Shown here piece by piece: positions 56,925-64,000 of a stretch of DNA of 64,000 nucleotides (position 1 is the stretch's first letter; each line of letters starts with the position of its first letter). A program made the translations under genes and the position numbers. Source of the stretch: Bradyrhizobium sp. dw_78 (GTDB lineage: Bacteria; Pseudomonadota; Alphaproteobacteria; Rhizobiales; Xanthobacteraceae); contig NZ_JAAVUS010000012.1 of NCBI RefSeq assembly GCF_018449525.1, positions 84,665 through 148,664 of the forward strand. Reading direction: 5' to 3'. Below the pieces are notes generated by a model that was not told where the DNA came from, did not search any database, and was given only the letters and a program-made list of their open reading frames with translations.

Positions 56925-59411
56925 CTAATACAATCCGCCGGTGCCGGAGCGCAGGATGGTGCGGTCGGCGTCAGGTGACACCGTGAGCGTCCGGCCATCC
57001 GCATCGGCAACGCCGATCACCGAATAATTGTCCGGCGGCGCAGTACCCGGCTTGAAAGCCTCCAGGATGGCCTGGGGGTCATTGGGGCCGGCCCGCATGC
57101 CGGTCATCTGATCGACGCGGATCAGCTTGATTCCAGCCGGCACCTTGAACGGAACCGCCGGCTTGTCGGCGAGCGCGAGCTTCATGAAATCCCTGGCGAT
57201 CGGCGCGGCGGTGTGACCGCCTTGCGCCAATCTGCCCAGACTGCGGGGCTTGTCGTAACCAAGATAGAGACCGACCACGAGATCCGGCGAGAAACCGACG
57301 AACCAGACGTCCTTCTCATCATTGGTGGTGCCGGTTTTGCCGGCGATCGGCTTGCCCACGTCGCGCATCACGGTCGCCGTGCCGCGCTGAACCACGCCTT
57401 CCAACATCGACGTGATCTGGTAGGCCGTCATCGAATCCAGCACCTGCTCGCGGTGGTCGACGAGCTGCGGCTCCGGCTGATTCTTCCAGCCGCCGGGCGC
57501 ATCGCAGCCGCGGCATTCGCGCTGATCCTGCCGGAAGATGGTGTGGCCGTAACGGTCCTGAATGCGGTCGATCAGCGTCGCCTTCACCCGCCGGCCGCCA
57601 TTGGCGAACATCGAATAGGCCGTGACCATCCGCATCACTGTCGTCTCGCCCGCGCCCAGCGCATAGGACAGGTAATTCGGCAACTCGTCATAGACGCCGA
57701 AGCGCTTGGCGTATTCGCCAATCAAGGGCATGCCGATGTCCTGCGCCAGCCGCACCGTCACCGTGTTGAGCGACCATCTCAGCGCGTTGCGCAGCGTCGT
57801 GGGGCCGCGGTATTTGCCGGCGGAAAAATTGTCGGGACGCCAGACCCCGACGCCCTGCCCCTGATCGATTTCGATCGGCGCATCGACCACGACGGTCGAC
57901 GGCGTATATCCGTTGTCCAGCGCCGACGAATACACGATCGGCTTGAACGAGGAGCCCGGCTGCCGATAGGCCTGCGTCGCGCGGTTGAACTGACTCTGGT
58001 CGAACGAGAAACCGCCGACCATCGCCAGCACACGGCCGGTCCACGGATCCATCGCCACCATCGCGCCGGAAACCTCCGGCAGCTGGCGCAGCCGGTACTG
58101 GCCCTCGACCGGATCGCCGTCCTTGATCAGCGGGTCGGCATAGATCACGTCGCCCGGCGCAAGTACCTGCGATACCGCGGCCGGAGTCCGGCCGCGCGCC
58201 GGACCCGACGCCGGCTTCGCCCACCTGACGCCGTCCAGCGTGATGATCCCGGTCTGGCGGTCCTTGGAAACGGCGCCGCCCAGTTCGCGGCCGGGCTGGA
58301 ATCCGATCCGCGCCGACTGTTCGCTGGTCTCCAGCACCACCGCCATCCGCCACGGCGATACGTCCGACAGCGACTTGATATCGGCAAGCTTCACGCCCCA
58401 ATCGCCGGAGACGTCGATCCTGTTGATCGGGCCGCGCCATCCCTGCGCTTCGTCATAGTTGACGAGGCCGGCCGCCATCGTCTTGCGCGCCATCATCTGA
58501 ATCTTCGGATCGAGCGTGGTGCGGACCGAAAGACCGCCCTCGTAGAGTTTCTTTTCGCCGTAGCGCTCGAGGATGTCGCGACGGACCTCCTCGGCAAAAT
58601 ATTCGCCGGCGAAGATGTGCGCGGCATTGGCGTGGTTGGTCACGATCAGCGGATCCTTGCGGGCGATATCCGCATCGGACTGCTTGATCCAGCCGTTTTC
58701 CAGCAGCCGGTCGACCACGTAATTGCGTCGCTCGATCGCACGGTCATGGTTGCGCACCGGATGCAGCGCCGCGGGCGCCTTCGGCAGCGAGGCCAGGTAG
58801 GCCGCTTCGGCGACGGTGAGTTCGTTCACCGATTTGTCGAAATAGACCAGTGACGCTGCGCCGATGCCGTAAGCGCCGAGGCCGAGATAGATTTCGTTGA
58901 GATAGAGCTCGAGGATTTTGTCTTTCGAGTAGGCGCGCTCGATCCGCATCGCGAGCAGCGCCTCCTTGATCTTGCGGGCGAAGGAAACCTCGTTGTTCAG
59001 CAGGAAGTTCTTCGCCACCTGCTGGGTAATGGTCGAAGCGCCCTGCGGCCGCCGGCCCGAACCGTAATTCTCCGCATACAGAATGGCGGCGCGCGCCATG
59101 CCGGAGAAGTCGATACCGCCATGCTCGTAGAAGTTCTTGTCCTCGGCAGCGAGGAAGGCGTTGATCACAAGCTTGGGCACCGCCTGGATCGGCAGGTATA
59201 GCCGGCGTTCCTTGGCATATTCGGCGAGCAGCGAGCCGTCCGCGGCATGGACGCGCGTCATCACCGGCGGCTCATAATCCTGAAGCTGCGAATAGTCCGG
59301 CAAGTCCTTGGAAAAATGCCAGATCGCCCCCGCCACCGCGGCGACGCCCACCAGAAACACGACGGTTCCGGCGGCGAACAGGAAACCCAAGAACCGCACC
59401 AGCAAGCGCAT
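56925..59411 (-). CDS. mrcA: Penicillin-binding protein 1A (828 aa)
   Basis: Bifunctional peptidoglycan synthase. N-terminal membrane anchor, GT51 transglycosylase motifs EDKNFYEHGGID and GASTITQQVAKN, then transpeptidase SxxK in RQPGSSFKPIVY and KTG in AGKTGTTND. The length is typical. It stands directly downstream of the amidase gene in the same direction, an envelope gene pair. Confidence 0.95.
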   Translation of the reverse strand: MRLLVRFLGFLFAAGTVVFLVGVAAVAGAIWHFSKDLPDYSQLQDYEPPVMTRVHAADGSLLAEYAKERRLYLPIQAVPKLVINAFLAAEDKNFYEHGGIDFSGMARAAILYAENYGSGRRPQGASTITQQVAKNFLLNNEVSFARKIKEALLAMRIERAYSKDKILELYLNEIYLGLGAYGIGAASLVYFDKSVNELTVAEAAYLASLPKAPAALHPVRNHDRAIERRNYVVDRLLENGWIKQSDADIARKDPLIVTNHANAAHIFAGEYFAEEVRRDILERYGEKKLYEGGLSVRTTLDPKIQMMARKTMAAGLVNYDEAQGWRGPINRIDVSGDWGVKLADIKSLSDVSPWRMAVVLETSEQSARIGFQPGRELGGAVSKDRQTGIITLDGVRWAKPASGPARGRTPAAVSQVLAPGDVIYADPLIKDGDPVEGQYRLRQLPEVSGAMVAMDPWTGRVLAMVGGFSFDQSQFNRATQAYRQPGSSFKPIVYSSALDNGYTPSTVVVDAPIEIDQGQGVGVWRPDNFSAGKYRGPTTLRNALRWSLNTVTVRLAQDIGMPLIGEYAKRFGVYDELPNYLSYALGAGETTVMRMVTAYSMFANGGRRVKATLIDRIQDRYGHTIFRQDQRECRGCDAPGGWKNQPEPQLVDHREQVLDSMTAYQITSMLEGVVQRGTATVMRDVGKPIAGKTGTTNDEKDVWFVGFSPDLVVGLYLGYDKPRSLGRLAQGGHTAAPIARDFMKLALADKPAVPFKVPAGIKLIRVDQMTGMRAGPNDPQAILEAFKPGTAPPDNYSVIGVADADGRTLTVSPDADRTILRSGTGGLY

Positions 59412-59582
59412 TACCGAATGTCCGTTTCAACCTTTGCGCCGTCAGATCCGGCGTTTTCCTTGGAATATGACGACCATTACGGGATCATCGCGCCCCGCCG
59501 GCCGAAACCGGAATCCTGATCGATTCCAAATACGTTGCCGCGGTTTTATAGAGCCGCCGCTGTGGCCAAACTAGGGCTTCCT

Positions 59583-60971
59583 TCAATTCGCGGGCCCGGC
59601 CGTCGCCAGGCGTTTGGCAAAAAATGCATCAATGGCCTGGGTCATGGACCCGACGGTCCGCGACCGCCAGTTCTCGGATACCAGATGTTCGAGATCGCTC
59701 TTGTTCGAGACATAACCGAGCTCGACCAGGACCGACGGCACATCGGGCGCCTTCAGTACCCTGAAGCCGGCAGACTTCAAGGGGTGCTTGTACATCCGCG
59801 CGGTGTTTTTCATCTCGTTGACGAGCAGACGCGCGAACCGGTTTGAAAAGGTACGGGTTTCCCGTTGCGCCAGATCGATCAGGATGTCGGCGACGTCGGT
59901 CGGCTCCTCCGTCAGATTGACCCCGCCGATGGCGTCGGCCCTGTTTTCCGAATCCGCCAGCCGTTCGGCTTCGGTGTCGGAGGCGTGGTCCGACAGCGTG
60001 TAAATCGTGGCGCCCTGGGCATCGCCTTCCCGGTGCGGCAGCGAATCGGCGTGGATCGACACGAACAGCGCGGCCGATTGATCACGCGCGATCTTCACCC
60101 GGTCGGAGAGCGGAACGAACGTATCGTCGGACCGCGTCATGACGACGCGGTATTTGCCGCCCTTTTCGATACGGTCGCGCAGCGCCAATCCGAACGCCAG
60201 CACCAGGTTCTTTTCGCTCTCACCGTCGGCCTGGGTGCCGTTGTCGAGGCCGCCATGCCCCGGATCGATCACGACCACGGGGCGTGGATCGGTGACGGCG
60301 GGCTCGGAAAGCTTGGCGCCGGGGGCCGATGCGGCGGCGGGGGATGCGGAATCGACCGCATCGGCGATAGCAGGCCGCAATTGCGGCCGGCTGTCCGACG
60401 CCAGCGACTGAACGAACGCGGTGCGATCGACCTCGGTAAACTCCAGCACCAGCCGCGCCGGCTGCCCGTTAGCGGCATCTAGCACATAGGAATTGGAGAT
60501 TTTGGCCGGACCGGTCAGGTCAAACACGATACGCGAGCCGCCCGGCATCACCAATCCGTAGCGAAACGCCTTGACAAGTCCGCGTCCGGTGCTGCCGATT
60601 CCCGCGCCAAGCTGAAAATTGACCTGCGGGATATCCACAACCACCCGGTACGGGTCGGCCAGGGCGAAGGCGCGAAACGGAATGGTTTTGTCGAGGTCCA
60701 GAACAAAACGGGTCTGCTTGCCGTCGCCGGCCAGCCGGGCGTCGGAAGCCAGGGGGAAAACGGGAACGGCAAGCGGGGCCGCGGCGACCGGGGCGGATGC
60801 GGCGACTGGCGCAGATGCAGGTGATGGCTCTTCGGTGGCATCGACATTGGTGGAGCCGACAACGGCCACGCCGGTCCACGCCAATGCTGCGGCGCACAGG
60901 AGCGCAAACGCCAGCAAAACACGGTAATTTGCGCGGCTCGCCAACGATTCGGTGCCTCCGAGCTGCCTCAT
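59583..60971 (-). CDS. N-acetylmuramoyl-L-alanine amidase with AMIN domain (462 aa)
   Basis: An N-terminal signal or anchor segment, an AMIN domain (RFVLDLDKTIPFRAFALADP, localising to the septum), and a C-terminal Amidase_3 domain: VIDPGHGGLDNGTQ with zinc His and SIHADSLPH with the second zinc His. It cleaves the amide of peptidoglycan stems to split daughter cells, AmiC type. Its start MRQLGGTESLASRANYR is taken as listed. Just downstream is PBP1A. Confidence 0.92.
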   Translation of the reverse strand: MRQLGGTESLASRANYRVLLAFALLCAAALAWTGVAVVGSTNVDATEEPSPASAPVAASAPVAAAPLAVPVFPLASDARLAGDGKQTRFVLDLDKTIPFRAFALADPYRVVVDIPQVNFQLGAGIGSTGRGLVKAFRYGLVMPGGSRIVFDLTGPAKISNSYVLDAANGQPARLVLEFTEVDRTAFVQSLASDSRPQLRPAIADAVDSASPAAASAPGAKLSEPAVTDPRPVVVIDPGHGGLDNGTQADGESEKNLVLAFGLALRDRIEKGGKYRVVMTRSDDTFVPLSDRVKIARDQSAALFVSIHADSLPHREGDAQGATIYTLSDHASDTEAERLADSENRADAIGGVNLTEEPTDVADILIDLAQRETRTFSNRFARLLVNEMKNTARMYKHPLKSAGFRVLKAPDVPSVLVELGYVSNKSDLEHLVSENWRSRTVGSMTQAIDAFFAKRLATAGPAN

Positions 60972-61645
60972 ACCCCAAATAGGACCGCAGGGTTAATCGT
61001 GACTTAAGAATCCTTCGGTGAATAAGGTGGAGTGTTGCAGTGCTGCGACGCTTCCCTTGCGCGAAGCGGCCAATCCACGTATGTACAGAGAGCTGACGGC
61101 TAATACTCCCGGTTGTGTCGCGTTCAGCCTCCCGGTGCAGCGCCGGAAATCTTCGATATCCGAGGATTCCAGCGTCTTTCCGATCCCTCCCAACCAGCGC
61201 AGCGCGCGGCTGACATGGAGTGGCGGTTTCGAGCCCGAGCGGCGCCGGTCCCAGGTCACACTTTTGCTCCAGGGACAGTTTCAGACACGGCATAACCGGT
61301 TACCGGGCCGCAAGGCCCGGATATGCGATGGCCGGCGAGCGCTTCGGCGCCTCACTGGGGCCTTCAGCGACAGACAAGGTGGCGCCTTTCGCCGCCAACG
61401 TGTTCAGACGGGCCGACGCTTGATGCGCCAGACTGTGTTGCCAACGGTGATCCACGCACGAACCGCGCCGATGCGGAGCGAAAGCTCCGCGCGTCGCCTG
61501 TTTCCGCACGGATCCTGTTTGGCGAGGCGTCCCGGGTTGCGTTTCGGCCTTCCCCTCACCCCCGAATCAGGTGGACCGTCGCGTCACCCGGCCGCGCGAG
61601 ACGCGCGCGCCGCTATACGCGCCCGCTGCCGTCAAGAGTTCCAAA
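60972..61645 (+). promoter_or_regulatory. Divergent region and long 5' leader of rne with two tetraloop hairpins
   Basis: No convincing gene in 674 bp. On the plus strand there are two perfect hairpins with GNRA tetraloops: CCGGGCC-GCAA-GGCCCGG (61303-61320) and GCGGAGC-GAAA-GCTCCGC (61473-61490). In E. coli the rne 5' untranslated region folds into hairpins through which RNase E controls its own mRNA; the same role here is an inference. The divergent promoter of the amidase is probably at the left end. Confidence 0.6.
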
Positions 61646-64000
61646 ATGCCCAACAAAATGTTGATCGACGCCACCCACCCGGAGGAGACCCGGGTCGTCG
61701 TGGTCCGCGGCAATCGCGTCGAAGAGTTTGATTTCGAGACCGCCCAGCGCAAGCAACTGCGCGGAAACATCTATCTCGCCAAGGTCACGCGGGTAGAGCC
61801 CTCGCTCCAGGCCGCCTTCATCGAATATGGCGGCAACCGCCACGGCTTCCTGGCCTTCAGCGAAATCCATCCGGATTATTATCAAATCCCGGTCGCCGAC
61901 CGCCAGGCGCTGATCGAAGCGGATGAGCGCGCGCACCGCGAAGCCGAAGAGGAGAGCGAGAATCGCTCCAGCCACCGGCGCCGTCCACGCCACCGCAACG
62001 CGCGGCGGCGCAGCAATGGCGACCGCGTCCAGAGCGAGATCGTCGAAAATACCGCTCTCGATCCCTCGCAGACCCCGCAGCCTTATGAGAACCAGCACGC
62101 CGACGACGGTCACGTCCACGCGCATGATGCCGGGCCTCACGATGACGGTGCGGAACATCATGATCATGATGCCCATGAGCATGAAGCGCACGAATATGCC
62201 GGGGATCACGATCATCCGCACGATGATCATGACCACGAATATCATGACCATGAGACGGCCGTGGGCGCGGCGGTCGAGGCCTCCGTTGCCACGGCATCCG
62301 GAGTTCCGGTCAGCGCGGAAGCCGGCGAAGAACCCGCGCAGGACGAGCGTATCAGTGAAGAGCAGGCCGCGGAGAATGCCGCTTACATCGACAACGCCCC
62401 GCATGCCGAACCGGCCGAGGCCGGGCACGCCGCCTCGGACCACGCCGAACACGCGCTGGTGCCGCATGACGATGAGCACCACGACGATGAAGACGACGGC
62501 GAGGACGCCGAGGAAGAGGTTGAATCCGTCGGTGGCGACGACGTCATGGAGGAAGTGCCGGAACGCGCCTTCCGCCCGCGCCGCCAGTACAAGATCCAGG
62601 AAGTCATCAAGCGCCGCCAGGTGATGCTGGTTCAGGTCGTCAAGGAAGAGCGCGGCAACAAGGGCGCCGCACTGACAACCTACCTGTCGCTCGCCGGCCG
62701 CTATGCCGTGCTGATGCCCAACACCGCGCGCGGCGGCGGCATCAGCCGCAAGATCACCTCGGCGCAGGACCGTTCGCGGCTGAAGGAAGTGGTGCAGGAT
62801 CTGGACGTGCCCGAGGGCATGGGCATCATCCTGCGCACGGCCGGCGCGGCGCGCACCAAGCCCGAGATCAAGCGCGATTTCGAATATCTGATCCGGATGT
62901 GGGAAACCGTGCGCGACCTGACGTTGCGGTCGCAGGCGCCGAGCCTCGTCTATGAAGAAGGCTCGCTGATCAAGCGTTCACTGCGCGACCTCTACAACAA
63001 GGAAATCGACGAAATCCAGGTCGCCGGCGAGGCCGGCTACCAGGAGGCGCGCGATTTCATGAAGATGCTGATGCCGTCGAACGTTCGCGCGGTGAAGCTC
63101 TACCGCGACGGCCAGCCGCTGTTCTCGCGGATGGGCGTCGAAAGCCAGCTCGACGCCATGTTCTCGCCGACCGTGCAATTGCGGTCCGGCGGCTACATCG
63201 TGATCAACCAGACCGAGGCGCTGGTTTCGATCGACGTCAATTCTGGCCGCTCGACCCGCGAACATCATATCGAGGATACCGCGCTCAAGACCAATCTCGA
63301 GGCCGCCGAGGAAGTCGCAAGGCAGCTCCGGCTGCGCGATCTCGCGGGCCTGATCGTCATCGATTTCATCGACATGGACGAGAAGCGCAACAACCGCGCG
63401 GTGGAGCGCAAGCTCAGCGACTGCCTGCGGCAGGACCGCGCCCGAATCCAGGTCGGGCGCATCTCGCATTTCGGCCTGCTCGAAATGTCGCGCCAGCGCA
63501 TCCGCGCCAGCGTGCTGGAAAGCTCGACCGAGCCCTGCCCGCAATGCGGCGGCAGCGGGCATGTGCGTTCGGTTTCCTCGGTCGCGCTGCAATTGCTGCG
63601 CGGCATCGAGGAAATCCTGATGAAGGGCGCCACCCACAATCTCACGGTCCGTACCCGGACCGACGTGGCGCTTTACGTCCTCAATCACAAGCGCGGTCAT
63701 CTGCGCGATCTCGAAGACAGCTTCAAGGTCACGCTTGCCGTCATTGCCGACCCGACCGTGAGCGGCCAGCAATCCTTCATCATCGACCGCGGCGAACAGG
63801 TGCATACGCTGGAGGCGGCGAAGGCGCTGCTGGCAGCGCAGGCCGCGGCCGCTCCGCCGCCGTTCGAGGACGCGGACGAGCCGGAAGAACCGTTCGATAT
63901 CGAAGGGGAAATCGAAACCGAAGAAACCGAAGGCCTTGCCGACGAGCACGAACAGGTGGCCGGCGAGGAAGCCGCCGAGGGCGATGGCCCGCGCCGTCGC
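61646..64000 (+). CDS. rne: Ribonuclease E, partial (right edge)
   Basis: Endoribonuclease and core of the RNA degradosome; 785 codons are in the window, without a stop. The N-terminus MPNKMLIDATHPEETRVVVV is standard. The S1 domain is split by an insertion of about 220 residues (95-315), in which residues 152-203 hold 18 His among Asp and Glu. The RNase H-like and DNase I-like domains follow; the catalytic Asp are in VSIDVNSGRS and VIDFIDMD, and the zinc link is CPQCGG. The acidic scaffold part begins near the edge. The weak ribosome-binding site (AAGAG) fits autoregulation. Confidence 0.95.
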   Translation, partial: MPNKMLIDATHPEETRVVVVRGNRVEEFDFETAQRKQLRGNIYLAKVTRVEPSLQAAFIEYGGNRHGFLAFSEIHPDYYQIPVADRQALIEADERAHREAEEESENRSSHRRRPRHRNARRRSNGDRVQSEIVENTALDPSQTPQPYENQHADDGHVHAHDAGPHDDGAEHHDHDAHEHEAHEYAGDHDHPHDDHDHEYHDHETAVGAAVEASVATASGVPVSAEAGEEPAQDERISEEQAAENAAYIDNAPHAEPAEAGHAASDHAEHALVPHDDEHHDDEDDGEDAEEEVESVGGDDVMEEVPERAFRPRRQYKIQEVIKRRQVMLVQVVKEERGNKGAALTTYLSLAGRYAVLMPNTARGGGISRKITSAQDRSRLKEVVQDLDVPEGMGIILRTAGAARTKPEIKRDFEYLIRMWETVRDLTLRSQAPSLVYEEGSLIKRSLRDLYNKEIDEIQVAGEAGYQEARDFMKMLMPSNVRAVKLYRDGQPLFSRMGVESQLDAMFSPTVQLRSGGYIVINQTEALVSIDVNSGRSTREHHIEDTALKTNLEAAEEVARQLRLRDLAGLIVIDFIDMDEKRNNRAVERKLSDCLRQDRARIQVGRISHFGLLEMSRQRIRASVLESSTEPCPQCGGSGHVRSVSSVALQLLRGIEEILMKGATHNLTVRTRTDVALYVLNHKRGHLRDLEDSFKVTLAVIADPTVSGQQSFIIDRGEQVHTLEAAKALLAAQAAAAPPPFEDADEPEEPFDIEGEIETEETEGLADEHEQVAGEEAAEGDGPRRR

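Noticed and set aside
61018..61731. A 237-residue frame in the rne leader
   Set aside because: Low-complexity Arg-rich translation of GC-rich leader DNA, overlapping the hairpins and the rne start.
62150..62260. The near-repeats in rne as a CRISPR-like or tandem array
   Set aside because: They are in-frame codons for His and Asp with no regular unit or spacer.
61613..62482. A 289-residue minus-strand frame across the rne start
   Set aside because: It is the reverse of the His/Asp-rich insertion of rne and reads as Met/Val repeats.

Overview
The window looks like chromosomal DNA of a high-GC alphaproteobacterium of the Bradyrhizobium/Rhodopseudomonas type (order Hyphomicrobiales). The basis is the overall gene resemblance: a SUF operon with SufT, a class I PHA synthase, an Omp25/Omp31-like porin, RNase E with a long S1 insertion, and several families of interspersed palindromic repeats. 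No rRNA, complete tRNA or CRISPR array was seen. The genus is an inference from protein resemblance and was not tested by a database search.

The left end (1-3905) is one end of an integrative element. It carries a tyrosine integrase, an AlpA/excisionase-like protein, a PC4-like ssDNA-binding protein, two unknown proteins and the first 248 codons of a RepA-like ATPase. It ends at position 3905 in a 44-nt copy of the 3' half of a tRNA-Glu (from the anticodon loop TTC to CCA), which I read as the attachment site. Most element genes overlap by 4 nt (ATGA) or less than 25 nt, so they probably form one translationally coupled unit. From 3906 to about 5430 the DNA is sparsely coding.

From 5.4 kb onward the window is a dense housekeeping chromosome. 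5.4-8 kb: small secreted proteins, a PrsW-like protease and HdeD. 8-12.5 kb: the EF-P modification pair epmB-epmA, divergent from efp, and an M23 peptidase. 12.6-20.4 kb: a minus-strand run of aminotransferase, hom, glpX, HAD hydrolase and recJ, with a soluble receptor-like gene on the plus strand. 21-23.5 kb: phaC and a MAPEG protein. 23.6-25.5 kb: paiB-argC, preceded by what looks like a complete attenuator (promoter, leaderless 24-codon ORF with four consecutive Arg codons, stem-loops, intrinsic terminator). 25.5-35 kb: DedA, ParE, porin, SDR, FAD monooxygenase, DEAD-box helicase and a diguanylate cyclase. 35-42.7 kb: a SUF operon (group I desulfurase, sufB, sufC, sufD, sufS, sufT, sufA-like, TfoX-like). 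43-49 kb: hydrolase, anmK/tyrS, MFS transporter and MCP. 49-61 kb: cell-envelope genes (AsmA/YhdP-like, M23, PBP1A, amidase), a peroxiredoxin and prfB with its programmed +1 frameshift. The right edge is the first 785 codons of rne.

The best candidate for something new is the paiB-argC leader at 25340-25489. It has the layout of a ribosome-mediated attenuator with arginine codons in front of an arginine biosynthesis gene. Secondary candidates are the tRNA-Glu-borne element with a hairpin built into the start of its PC4 gene, a receptor with inverted domain order, a peroxiredoxin with a histone-H1-like tail, a shared C-terminal Cys motif in two small secreted proteins, and a repeat that supplies the stop codons of both convergent genes around it.
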